DNA of 45,877 nucleotides from contig DATANR010000058.1 of the NCBI GenBank assembly GCA_036266155.1, forward strand, positions 1 to 45,877. The letters run 5' to 3'. The position numbers and the translations under genes are program-made. The stretch comes from SIAJ01 sp036266155. Lineage in GTDB: Bacteria; Planctomycetota; Planctomycetia; Gemmatales; Gemmataceae. The notes under the pieces are model-generated. The model saw only the letters and a program-made list of their open reading frames with translations. It had not been told where the DNA came from and did not search any database. Below, piece after piece: positions 38,279-45,877 of the stretch. The stretch's first letter is position 1, and each line of letters opens with the position of its first letter.

Positions 38279-39187
38279 CTACCGCTTGACGTTGCTCATG
38301 TGCTCCAGGGCCAACAGCAGCGCTTGTGTTCCCTTCCTTCCGAATCCTTGTGCTCGCACGCCTTCGTAGAGCTGTTTCGCCAGTGCCAGGCCGGGCAGGC
38401 ACAGGTTCATCTTCTCTGCTTCAGCTAGCGCGATGCCGAGGTCCTTGATGAAGTGCTCGACGTAGAAACCCGGCTCGAAGTCGCGCCGCAACATGCGCGG
38501 GCCGAGAACCTCGAGCGCCTTGCTGCCCGCCGCTCCCACGGAGACGCTCTTGAACACCGTCTCCAGGTCCAGACCGGCCTTGAAGCCGTAGAGCAACCCT
38601 TCGCACACCGCGACCATGTTCGAAGAGATCAGGATCTGATTCACCATCTTCGTGTGTTGCCCCGACCCTGCCGGGCCTTGATGGACGATCGTCTTGCCCA
38701 TCGCTTCGAAGACCGGCGAGACGGCATCCACAACTTCCTTATTGCCGCCAATCATGATGGAGAGAGCCGCGTTCTTGGCGCCGACGTCGCCGCCGGACAC
38801 GGGTGCGTCGAGCGCATGCACGCCTTTGGCCTGGGCCGCTTCGGCGATTTCCTTGGCGAGAGTCGGGTCGCTCGTCGTCATGTCAACAAGGATGGTGCCC
38901 GGCTCGGCACCGGCCAACGCGCCGTTGTTGCCGAGGAAGACCTCGCGGACGTCCTTGGGAAAGCCGACGATCGCGAAGACGACGTCCGAGCGCTCGGCGA
39001 CGGCCTTCGGCGAGTCGGCGAACGCGGCCCCAAGATCGATCAAGGGCTGGGCCTTGTCGCGACTACGATTAAAAACCGTGGCGGTGAAGCCCTTGGCCAT
39101 CGCGTGCTGGCACATCCACCGGCCCATGACGCCGGTGCCGATCCAGCCGATTCGTGTCTTGCCGGCTTCCGCCCTGGTGACGCCCAT
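38279..39187 (-). CDS. 3-hydroxyisobutyrate-dehydrogenase-like NAD(P) oxidoreductase
   Basis: 302 aa. The Rossmann motif IGWIGTGVMGRWM is at residues 13-25, DAPVSGGDVGAKNA near 126 is the family's substrate-side signature, and the catalytic Lys lies in GQHTKMVNQ near 180. The C-terminal helical domain (FKAGLDLETVFKSVSVGAAG) is normal. The family oxidises beta-hydroxyacids or reduces glyoxylate or succinic semialdehyde; the substrate is not decidable here. It ends 4 nt from the stop of the convergent VKOR-DsbA gene and is divergent from the lipase gene. Confidence 0.94.
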   Translation of the reverse strand: MGVTRAEAGKTRIGWIGTGVMGRWMCQHAMAKGFTATVFNRSRDKAQPLIDLGAAFADSPKAVAERSDVVFAIVGFPKDVREVFLGNNGALAGAEPGTILVDMTTSDPTLAKEIAEAAQAKGVHALDAPVSGGDVGAKNAALSIMIGGNKEVVDAVSPVFEAMGKTIVHQGPAGSGQHTKMVNQILISSNMVAVCEGLLYGFKAGLDLETVFKSVSVGAAGSKALEVLGPRMLRRDFEPGFYVEHFIKDLGIALAEAEKMNLCLPGLALAKQLYEGVRAQGFGRKGTQALLLALEHMSNVKR

Positions 39188-39259
39188 GGTGATCCCTTGT
39201 TAAGAAACGCACACGCGGCTATCATTCATGCTTCGCGCGAGGTTCGTTCAACGTTCACA

Positions 39260-40021
39260 ATGCCAACCGACGTCATGAACACTGCCGCCCGCCCACCGAT
39301 TGTATTGGTCCACGGCCTGCTCGGCTTCGATCGCGTCAAGCTCGGGCCGCTCACTCTTTTGCGCTATTTTCCGGGGATCGAAGACGCGCTGATGGCCGCC
39401 GGGCACTCGGTCGGTGTGCCCAGCCTGAGCAAGACGCGCGGCGTCGCGCGCCGCGCTCACGAACTGCGGCGCTATGTGCTCGATCGCTTCCCGAACGACC
39501 GCGTCCACATCATCGCGCACAGCATGGGTGGCCTCGACTCGCGGTATATGATCTCGCGGCTCGGAATGGACGACCATGTGCTCTCACTGACGACAGTCGG
39601 CACCCCGCACCGTGGGACTGCCTTCGCCGACTGGGGCCAGCGCCGGCTGAAGCGAACGCTGGAGCCGTTCCTGAATTTCTGCGGCATCCCGACCGACGCC
39701 TTCGTCGACCTGACCACCGCGAGCTGTGCCCGCTTCAACGAGCTGACCCCGGATGCTCCCGGCGTGCGCTATTACTCGGTGGCCGGCGACTGCCCAAGAG
39801 ATGTGGTGCCGCGCCGCTGGCTCTGGTCCGCCGACCTGATCGCGGCTGCCGAGGGGCCGAACGATGGGGCGGTCTCCGTTCGATCGGCAACCTATGGCGA
39901 AGGCATCGAGGTTTGGGACGCCGACCACATGAATCTGGTCAACCGCCCGAACCCGCGTGCCAAAAGCTGGGGGCACCGGCCGAGCGACTACCTGCGGCTG
40001 GTGCGGCGGGTGAATCCATGA
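39260..40021 (+). CDS. alpha/beta hydrolase, triacylglycerol-lipase-like
   Basis: 253 aa from ATG 39260 (ATG 39275 also possible; a longer frame upstream is antisense to the dehydrogenase gene). Oxyanion segment PPIVLVHGLLGFD (12-24); nucleophile elbow HIIAHSMGGLDSRY with Ser88; the acid and base are probably Asp in EGPNDGAVS and His in WDADHMN near 230. There is no signal peptide, so it is predicted cytoplasmic. It resembles bacterial lipase/acyltransferase-type esterases (LipA/PGAP1-like); specificity is unknown. Confidence 0.88.
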   Translation: MPTDVMNTAARPPIVLVHGLLGFDRVKLGPLTLLRYFPGIEDALMAAGHSVGVPSLSKTRGVARRAHELRRYVLDRFPNDRVHIIAHSMGGLDSRYMISRLGMDDHVLSLTTVGTPHRGTAFADWGQRRLKRTLEPFLNFCGIPTDAFVDLTTASCARFNELTPDAPGVRYYSVAGDCPRDVVPRRWLWSADLIAAAEGPNDGAVSVRSATYGEGIEVWDADHMNLVNRPNPRAKSWGHRPSDYLRLVRRVNP

Positions 40022-40142
40022 GGTCGACGACGACGCAAACTCATTGCTTTCATTCGACATACCCCCTAACTCGTTTCAGCGGTTTTTGTGCAACTCTTTG
40101 CAACGAATCGTTGTGATGGCGAGGCCGTAATCCTCGGCGCCC

Positions 40143-42881
40143 TCACCCCGCCGCCGGACCCGTGGCCTCCACTTCCGCTTCCGCGACTTCCTCGCGGGCT
40201 ACCTTGGCCACGGACGCGACTTTGTCGCCTTCGTTGGGATTAATGACGCGAACGCCCTGGGTGTTGCGGCCCGTGATGCGCACTTCGCTGGCGCGGATGC
40301 GCGTGACCATGCCTTGAAGGGTGATCAGCATCAGGTCGTCCGTGTCGCGGACGGGGACGACGCCGACGACTTGGCCGTTGCGTTCGCTGGTGCGAATATC
40401 CTTGACGCCCTTGCCGCCGCGACGCTGGCGGCGATAGCGCATCGACGAACGTTCGTCGCCTTCGGCAAGTGCATCACCTTCGGCGACAGTCTCGGTATCG
40501 CTCGTCACCGCTTCCGTGACCTCTACGTCGGCTTCACCATCAGCCTCTTCGCCGATGTCGGCGGTATGGGCGCCGAAGGGGGTGCGCTTACCGTAGCCGT
40601 TCTCGCAGACGGTGAGCAACTGGCCTTCGGGATCGGCGACCACCATGCCGACGACCTCATCCGCGCCGACCAGCTTGATGCCGCGGACGCCTTTGGTATT
40701 CCGCCCCATCGGCCGGGCGTCGGCTTCCGAGAAGCGGATAGCCATGCCATTCCGCGAGCTGAGCACGACCTCGTCGCCGGGCCGCACGAGGGCCACGTCG
40801 ATGAGTGCGTCGCCGTCTTCGAGGCTGATGCCGATCACGCCGCCCTGACGCGGACGGCTATATTCCGTCAACTCGGTCTTCTTGATCAGGCCTTTCTTCG
40901 TGGCCATGAGCAGAAACGTGTTTTCTTCAAAATGGCGCACCGGAATCACGCCCTCGATCTTCTCCTCGGCCTTGAGCGTCAACACGTTGGCGATCGACCG
41001 TCCGCCACTCGTGCGTGCCGCTTCGGGGATGTCGTAAACCTTGAGCCAGTGGCACTGGCCGGTCGTCGTGAAGCAGAGCAGATACGCGTGCGTGCTGGCA
41101 ACGAAGAAGTGCTCGACGAAATCTTCTTCGCGCGTGCCGCCCTGCACGCCGCGGCCACCGCGATGTTGGGTGCGGAACGTCGCCGGCGGCATGCGCTTGA
41201 TGTAGCCGCCGTGGCTGAGGCTCACGACCACGTCTTCTTCGGGGATCAGGTCCTCCATGTTGACCGAGCCGCCCTCATCGGTCACTTCCGTCTTGCGGGC
41301 GTCGCCGTACTTATCGCGCAGCTCCTCCAGGTCCTTCCGGACGACCGCGTAAATGTTGGCCTCGTCCGACAAGAGTCGTTCGTGGGCCGTGATCTGCTCG
41401 CGGAGCCCGGAGTATTCCTTCAAGATCTCGTCGCGCTCGAGTGCCGCGAGTTGGCCGAGCTGGAGACGGACGACCGCTTCCGCTTGCTGCTCGGTCATGT
41501 GGTAAACGTCGGCGACACCCAGTTCGCGGGTCAGGGCTGCGAAGGCTTCTTCGCCGATGGCTCGGTGCAAGAGGGCCGAACTCACCTCCATCGCGACCAG
41601 CTGACGCTTGGCTTCGTTGCGGTCCGGCGAGCCGCGGCAAATGCGGATCACCTCGTCAAGCGACGAGATGGCGATGAGCTGGCCTTCGAGCACGTGGCCG
41701 CGACGCTTGGCTTCGCGGAGCAGGTATTCCGTCCGTCGCCGAATCACCTGAACGCGGTGCTTCAGGAACTCCTGCATCATCTCCTTGAGCGTGCAGACCT
41801 TCGGCCGGCCGTCGACCAGAGCCAGCAGAATGATGCTGACGGTCTTTTGCAGCGGCGAAAACTCGTAGAGCTGATTCAGAACCAGATGCGGATCGACGTC
41901 TTTCTTCAAGTAGACGACCAGACGAACCGGCTCACCCATGCGCGGGCTGCTTTCGTCGCGGACCTCGTCGATCCCTTTGATGCGTTCGTCCTTGACGAGT
42001 TCGCCGATCTGCTCGGCCAGCCGGTTGCGTGTGTGCTGGTACGGGACCTCCTTGATGATAATCTGTGCCTTCTTGCCTTCAACGATGTCGCAACGAGCGC
42101 GGACCGTGATCCGACCGCGGCCAGTCTTGTAGCCGTCGATGATCCCCTGCCGGCCGCGAATGATGCCGCCGGACGGGAAGTCGGGACCGGGGATGTGCTC
42201 GAGAATGCGGGCTAGGTCGAGGTCCGGATTGTCGATCAGGGCGACGAGGCCGTTGCACACTTCCTTCAAGTTGTGCGGCGGAATCTCGGTCGCCATGCCG
42301 ACGGCGATGCCATCGGAGCCATTTACCAGCAGATTCGGCACCCGGCACGGCAACACCAGCGGCTCGCGGTACTTGCCGTCGTAGTTCGGAATGAAGTCAA
42401 CGGTTTCCTTGTCGAGATCGGCGAGCATGTCGGCCGACATGGGCATCAAGCGGGCTTCCGTGTAACGCGGAGCCGCCGCCGGGAGGCCGGCCACCGAGCC
42501 GAAGTTGCCCTGGCCATGCACCAGCTTGTAACGCAGCACCCAATCTTGCGCCAGGCGCACGAGCGTGTCGTAAATACTCATGTCGCCGTGCGGATGGTAA
42601 CGCTCCATTGTGCGGCCGACGATGGCGGCGCACTTGGTCGTCGCCGAACCGGGGCTCAGGCCCATGTCGTTCATGGCGACCAGCACGCGGCGATGGACCG
42701 GCTTCAACCCGTCGCGAACATCCGGAAGCGCACGGCTGACGATGACACTCATGGCGTACGTCAGATAGCTGTCGCGCAACTCGTTTTCGATGTCCAGCGA
42801 CGGGATCGGCGCGGGGACGCCGTTGCCCTCGACAGGGGGAATAGAAGGGGGCGGCCCGTTTGGGGTATCAGCGGACGCCAA
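40143..42881 (-). CDS. gyrA: DNA gyrase subunit A
   Basis: About 912 aa from TTG 42881, which has GAGGA upstream; an open frame reaches TTG 42938. No suitable ATG exists before LDIENELRDSYLTYAMSVIV, so a non-ATG start is likely. Domains: breakage-reunion domain with the catalytic Tyr in AAAPRYTEARL, then a C-terminal propeller. The quinolone region reads HPHGDMSIYD, with Met where E. coli has Ser83 (codon 42579-42581) and Asp87 kept. Blade 1 has a degenerate GyrA box (QHRGGRG, 41148-41168). The canonical box QRRGGKG lies in the last part (about 40411-40431), after an acidic Glu/Asp-rich insert (about 40435-40560). GyrA with GyrB introduces negative supercoils. gyrB is not in the window. Confidence 0.97.
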   Translation of the reverse strand: MASADTPNGPPPSIPPVEGNGVPAPIPSLDIENELRDSYLTYAMSVIVSRALPDVRDGLKPVHRRVLVAMNDMGLSPGSATTKCAAIVGRTMERYHPHGDMSIYDTLVRLAQDWVLRYKLVHGQGNFGSVAGLPAAAPRYTEARLMPMSADMLADLDKETVDFIPNYDGKYREPLVLPCRVPNLLVNGSDGIAVGMATEIPPHNLKEVCNGLVALIDNPDLDLARILEHIPGPDFPSGGIIRGRQGIIDGYKTGRGRITVRARCDIVEGKKAQIIIKEVPYQHTRNRLAEQIGELVKDERIKGIDEVRDESSPRMGEPVRLVVYLKKDVDPHLVLNQLYEFSPLQKTVSIILLALVDGRPKVCTLKEMMQEFLKHRVQVIRRRTEYLLREAKRRGHVLEGQLIAISSLDEVIRICRGSPDRNEAKRQLVAMEVSSALLHRAIGEEAFAALTRELGVADVYHMTEQQAEAVVRLQLGQLAALERDEILKEYSGLREQITAHERLLSDEANIYAVVRKDLEELRDKYGDARKTEVTDEGGSVNMEDLIPEEDVVVSLSHGGYIKRMPPATFRTQHRGGRGVQGGTREEDFVEHFFVASTHAYLLCFTTTGQCHWLKVYDIPEAARTSGGRSIANVLTLKAEEKIEGVIPVRHFEENTFLLMATKKGLIKKTELTEYSRPRQGGVIGISLEDGDALIDVALVRPGDEVVLSSRNGMAIRFSEADARPMGRNTKGVRGIKLVGADEVVGMVVADPEGQLLTVCENGYGKRTPFGAHTADIGEEADGEADVEVTEAVTSDTETVAEGDALAEGDERSSMRYRRQRRGGKGVKDIRTSERNGQVVGVVPVRDTDDLMLITLQGMVTRIRASEVRITGRNTQGVRVINPNEGDKVASVAKVAREEVAEAEVEATGPAAG

Positions 42882-43005
42882 TGTCGTATCCTCGGGTCGA
42901 ATCGAGAGGGGTTCCCGGCAAACGCTCACCCGCCGCAAGTAGCTTGTTGGAAGCCACTTCCGGCGGGTGAAGGATTGGGGGATGGAACTCCATCAAATCC
43001 GTGTT

Positions 43006-43018
43006 ATTCTACTAGAAT
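43006..43018. promoter_or_regulatory. palindromic TAGAAT -10-like element between gyrA and the STN/TPR gene
   Basis: ATTCTACTAGAAT reads TAGAAT on both strands, so it could act as -10 box for both divergent genes. No strong -35 box is seen on either side. The surrounding 42882-43129 spacer also has a 10-bp inverted pair TCACCCGCCG/CGGCGGGTGA. Confidence 0.3.
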
Positions 43019-43129
43019 TGGCTACGCGCACACAGGTCCGCGGGCCCGCCAAACGGAACTCTTTTGGGCCGGTTGGGGTCTAATAGAAACGTAGCCAACA
43101 CCCTCCTCAAACGCACTTCGGAGTCCGCC

Positions 43130-43792
43130 GTGTTCCGCCTCCTTCCCGCTCTGTCCCTGGCCGCTATCGCCACACTCGTTGCCCCAGTTCCGGCTGCCGA
43201 AAAGGAGAGCGCTCGAGTCACCGCGACTCGCGAAAAGATGTTGCCCGCCAAGCTCAAACTCGACATCGACAAGAAGATGCTCCGCGCGATCATCACTGAC
43301 GACTTGCCGGCCGCCGTCAAGGAAGCGACCAAGTTGACCCTCAAGATCGAGCCGGCGCCGGGCCAAGGCGTGACGCTCACTTCATCGTTTGAGTTGAAGG
43401 GCGAAATGACGCTCGCCGAGGCACTGGACAAGCTCTGTTCGGACAAGTCGTGGGGCTGGTATGTGAATGTGGGCAAGGAAGGCGATCAGAAGGACGGCGC
43501 GATTTTCCTCACCACCAACGGCAAGGAACACGGGTATAAAGAAGGAACCGGTCCGGGCGGCAAAGAAGTCGCCAAGAAGGACGATCCCAAGTCGAAGGAG
43601 AAGCCGAAGGAAGACCCGAAGACCGGCGGCGACGAGAAGGAAGCGGCCGAGATGTTGACCAAGGCCAAGCTGCAAATCAGCCTGAAGCAAAACGACAAGG
43701 CGAAGACGACCCTCGACGAGATCATCAGCAAGTATCCGGACTCCAAGCAGGCGGCCGACGCGAAGAAGCTCCTGGAGAAGATCGGGAAGTGA
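43130..43792 (+). CDS. exported STN/TPR-like protein of unknown function
   Basis: 220 aa from GTG 43130, with GGAG seven bases upstream; an ATG upstream at 43064 has no signal sequence. Signal peptide: MFRLLPALSLAAIATLVAPV. A secretin/STN-like small domain (TLTSSFELKGEMTLAEALDK, LCSDKSWGWYVNVG) is followed by a Lys/Glu-rich linker. The C-terminus is one TPR-like hairpin (KAKLQISLKQNDKAKTTLDE and SKYPDSKQAADAKKLLEKIG). It is translationally coupled to aat (GTGA overlap). The function is unknown; a periplasmic binding role is plausible. Confidence 0.75.
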   Translation: MFRLLPALSLAAIATLVAPVPAAEKESARVTATREKMLPAKLKLDIDKKMLRAIITDDLPAAVKEATKLTLKIEPAPGQGVTLTSSFELKGEMTLAEALDKLCSDKSWGWYVNVGKEGDQKDGAIFLTTNGKEHGYKEGTGPGGKEVAKKDDPKSKEKPKEDPKTGGDEKEAAEMLTKAKLQISLKQNDKAKTTLDEIISKYPDSKQAADAKKLLEKIGK

Positions 43793-44457
43793 AGAACTAC
43801 CTTGACCGCAGCGGTGAAGTCCCGTGGGTCCCGCCGGCCTTTGCCGAGGACGACAGTGGTCTCGTCGGCGTCGGCGGGTCGCTCGACCCGGTGTGTCTAT
43901 TGCGGGCGTATTCGGAGGGCGTCTTCCCGTGGTTCAGCGACGGCGACCCGGTCCTCTGGTGGTCGCCGGACCCGCGGGCCATTCTTGATATTCGTACTGG
44001 CCTGCATATTCCGCGGCGACTGGCACGCACGATCCGATCGGGCAAGTTCCAGATCACGATCAATCGCGCCTTCGGACACGTGATTCGTGCGTGCGGTGAC
44101 CGACCAGAAGGAACGTGGATCACGCACGAGATGGTCCAGGCCTACGAGGAACTGCACCGCTTACGTTTCGCGCATAGCGTTGAAACGTGGCAGGACGGCG
44201 AACTGGCGGGCGGCATCTACGGCGTGAGCCTGAATGGCCTGTTCGCGGCGGAAAGCATGTTCTTCCGCCGGACGGACGCTTCCAAGGTGGCCTTGGTCGG
44301 GCTGTTTCAGCGGCTGCAAGCGCGCGGGTTTGAACTCGTCGATGTGCAAATACTCAACGAACACACGGAACGCCTTGGCGCGTTCGAGATATCGCGTGAT
44401 CGATATCTAGATAAATTGCGCCGAGCGATTGCCAATCGCGGCGTGCGCTTCGACTGA
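43789..44457 (+). CDS. aat: leucyl/phenylalanyl-tRNA--protein transferase
   Basis: 222 aa from GTG 43789. Aat transfers Leu or Phe from tRNA to proteins with N-terminal Arg or Lys, making N-degrons. Family signatures: GLVGVGGSLDPVCLLRAYSE, GVFPWFSDGDPVLWWSPDPR, GTWITHEMVQAYEELHRLRF and ETWQDGELAGGIYGVSLNGL, then FAAESMFFRRTDASKVAL. The length is normal. The start overlaps the previous stop (AAGTGA), so the two genes form an operon. It is followed by a strong hairpin and the convergent vWA gene. Confidence 0.97.
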   Translation: MKNYLDRSGEVPWVPPAFAEDDSGLVGVGGSLDPVCLLRAYSEGVFPWFSDGDPVLWWSPDPRAILDIRTGLHIPRRLARTIRSGKFQITINRAFGHVIRACGDRPEGTWITHEMVQAYEELHRLRFAHSVETWQDGELAGGIYGVSLNGLFAAESMFFRRTDASKVALVGLFQRLQARGFELVDVQILNEHTERLGAFEISRDRYLDKLRRAIANRGVRFD

Positions 44458-44464
44458 GCGGCCT

Positions 44465-44492
44465 GCGGCGTAGCGCGCTCGCGCTACGCCGC
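44465..44492. terminator. 13-bp perfect hairpin, convergent terminator or repeat
   Basis: GCGGCGTAGCGCG (44465-44477) pairs with CGCGCTACGCCGC (44480-44492) with a 2-nt gap. It lies between the aat stop and the vWA stop (44505). There is no T-tract. The right half plus following bases (20 nt, 44480-44499) occurs identically at 862-881. Confidence 0.55.
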
Positions 44493-44504
44493 AAGCGGCC
44501 ATCA

Positions 44505-45794
44505 TCAATAATCGATTCCGAACTTCTTTGCCTGCTTCTGAAGCAATTCCTCGACTTTCTGATCGAAGCCTTCCTTGGTCTTCTTGCCTTCTTCTTCCAG
44601 TTTCTTCTTGGTGTAATCATCGCGCTGTTTGGCCAGCTCGCGAGCTTCCTCGCGGAGCTTGTCGCGCTTCTTTTCGATTTCATCCAAGTATGCCTGGCGC
44701 TTTTCCTTGGGCAGCTTGCGAAGTTCTTCCGGCAACTCCTCGTCCTTCAGGCTGTCGAGCTTCACTTTGCCGGTCTTGAGATCATTGAGCAGGTCATAAC
44801 TGTTGATCCCGCCGCGCAGGGCGTTATAGACGGCTCGATCGGCGGCCAAGGTCGGCGCTGTTGCCGCAGGCGGGGCGCCCGGAGCGCCGCCAGGTCCGCC
44901 GCCGCCGAATCCACCACCGCCGCCCGTCACCGGGACCAAGGTGCCCGGCTTGGCGGCCGTTTCACTGCGAGGCGCTTCGACTTTCACTCCGGGCGCCGGG
45001 CCCTTCGGATCGCCGGGCTTCGCGGGCTCAGATTTGGCGCCGTCGAGCGACTTCAAGCGAAAGTCCTGGTCCTTCTGCTGCTTCTCTTTGCTGCCGTAGA
45101 CCAGCGTCGAATTCTCCAACTCGGCGTTAATCTCGGCGAGCCGTTTGTCTTGCGGCGTTACGACGCGCACTTGAGCGCCGTCCTGGGCGATCTGCACATA
45201 CGCCCCGCCGGCTTGCGTCGAAATGTCTTTCCAATACTTGGTGCATTCCGCGTCGTTGCCGCACTGGACCGTGTTGATGATGATGCCCTTCTCGACCGCG
45301 ACCTTGCACGTCTCGGGGTACTTTACGTCGTCTTTGTAATCCATGTGCGGCGGCGCGTCGCCGACCAGGAAAATGATCCGCAGCGTGTCTTTGTCCGTAG
45401 ACCACTTGAACTTCATGACCGACTCGTTCAGGGCCTGGTTGACTGACTCCGGCGTGTCGCCGCCGCCTTCCGCCTTGAAAGTCTTGATATTCGAGTAGAT
45501 CGCGTCGAGATCGTCGGTCAGTTCGGTCATCTTGGTGATGTAGGCGTCGCCCTTGTCGCGGTAGGCGAGCAGGCCGACCTTCAAGTTCGGCGTCGGCTTG
45601 CCGGCCACAATCTGGTTGCTGATTGTCCAGATTTTCTGCTTGGCCCCTTCGATGAGCCCGCCCATGCTGCCAGTCGTGTCGAGGCAGAACACGACTTCGA
45701 CATTGGGTTTGTTGTCCTTGATTTCCTTCGGGGCGGCGCCTGCCGCCGCAGTAAACGCCAGGGCAATGGACAGGGCGAGCAGTTGACGTGTCAT
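44505..45794 (-). CDS. exported von Willebrand factor type A protein
   Basis: 429 aa with GAGAGGAAG upstream of the ATG. Signal peptide: MTRQLLALSIALAFTAAAGA. The vWA domain (about 30-215) has the MIDAS motif DTTGSMGG with Asp39-Thr41-Ser43, and TLRIIFLVGDAPPHMDYKDD near 135. A Pro/Gly-rich linker (GGGGGFGGGGPGGAPGAPP) is followed by a long Lys/Glu coiled-coil (LDEIEKKRDKLREEARELAK). The vWA domain is metal-dependent in binding partners, here in the periplasm. A family A palindrome begins 21 nt upstream of the start codon. It is convergent with aat. Confidence 0.93.
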   Translation of the reverse strand: MTRQLLALSIALAFTAAAGAAPKEIKDNKPNVEVVFCLDTTGSMGGLIEGAKQKIWTISNQIVAGKPTPNLKVGLLAYRDKGDAYITKMTELTDDLDAIYSNIKTFKAEGGGDTPESVNQALNESVMKFKWSTDKDTLRIIFLVGDAPPHMDYKDDVKYPETCKVAVEKGIIINTVQCGNDAECTKYWKDISTQAGGAYVQIAQDGAQVRVVTPQDKRLAEINAELENSTLVYGSKEKQQKDQDFRLKSLDGAKSEPAKPGDPKGPAPGVKVEAPRSETAAKPGTLVPVTGGGGGFGGGGPGGAPGAPPAATAPTLAADRAVYNALRGGINSYDLLNDLKTGKVKLDSLKDEELPEELRKLPKEKRQAYLDEIEKKRDKLREEARELAKQRDDYTKKKLEEEGKKTKEGFDQKVEELLQKQAKKFGIDY

Positions 45795-45814
45795 GGCAAG
45801 CTTCCTCTCGCTTT

Positions 45815-45877
45815 GGCGAGCGGAGCCGCGTGAGCGGCCCGATGACGTCGTGACATCATCGGGCCGCTCACGCGGCT
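45815..45877. repeat. family A palindromic element, copy 4 (cut by the window end)
   Basis: GGCGAGCGGAGCCGCGTGAG and on, with core CCGCGTGAGCGG and inner CCCGATGAxGTC. The right arm (GGGCCGCTCACGCGGCT) reaches the window edge with the same core variant complemented. It lies in the leader of the vWA gene. Confidence 0.85.

Noticed and set aside
38453..39259. N-terminal extension of the lipase-like gene
   Set aside because: It is antisense to the dehydrogenase gene; the hydrolase domain begins after 39260.
40314..42215. 633-codon open frame on the plus strand
   Set aside because: It is antisense to gyrA and has no recognisable domain; the gyrA reading is certain.

Overview
The window looks like chromosomal DNA of a high-GC planctomycete, most probably of the Gemmata/Pirellula type. 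The evidence is the gene families: two DUF1501 proteins, a PSCyt1/PSCyt2/PSD1 cytochrome-like protein, a DUF1080 protein, proteins resembling the planctomycete-specific families TIGR03067 and TIGR03009, two Uma2-type proteins, a DUF362 protein, a Ser/Thr kinase with a transmembrane segment, and many short exported proteins of unknown function. I see no rRNA, tRNA, CRISPR array, prophage or transposase. Genes lie on both strands in short operons separated by palindromic repeats.

Layout. 1-7235: a minus-strand gene fragment, then a plus-strand block with an HTH-coding segment running in frame into a PSD1 cytochrome-like gene, a DUF1501 gene and a DUF362 gene. 7294-13447: CCA-adding-type nucleotidyltransferase, M24 peptidase, FIST sensor-like protein, a small exported-protein gene that looks frameshifted, a second DUF1501 gene and a small unknown gene. 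13466-18796 (minus): Uma2, surE, a membrane protein, DedA, a TIGR03067-like protein, a second Uma2 and argC. 18902-23635: amidase, WD40 propeller, MFS transporter (minus) and an anchored unknown protein. 23720-28651: M19 dipeptidase, lipoyl/octanoyl transferase, cyclase-family hydrolase, a Cys-rich mini-protein, DUF1080 and a TIGR03009-like protein. 28892-37141 (minus): a Pro-rich exported protein, yidC, a metallophosphoesterase, hemL and the kinase, the last two overlapping by 4 nt. 37283-45794: VKOR-DsbA fusion, 3-hydroxyisobutyrate-dehydrogenase-like enzyme, lipase-like hydrolase, gyrA, an exported STN/TPR-like protein overlapping aat, and a von Willebrand A protein.

How the genes work together. 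Most are single housekeeping functions: gyrase, membrane insertase, tRNA 3'-end repair, arginine and haem synthesis, N-end-rule tagging. The clearest functional group is PSD1-DUF1501-DUF362 at the left, a set of predicted exported proteins of the planctomycete pattern. Four junctions overlap by about 4 nt or less (DedA/membrane protein, kinase/hemL, STN-TPR/aat) or are very close (PSD1/DUF1501, 6 nt), suggesting translational coupling.

The most unusual material is non-coding. At least five families of intergenic inverted repeats occur, two of them clearly multi-copy. Family A (four copies) keeps fixed outer and inner modules but swaps the core, with both arms changing together in most copies. 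One element lies inside the reading frame of the lipoyl transferase gene. Other points are an intrinsic terminator directly before the yidC start codon, a Met in place of the usual Ser/Ala at the quinolone position of GyrA, and two apparent frame anomalies (HTH/PSD1 and the 11.2-11.6 kb small gene).
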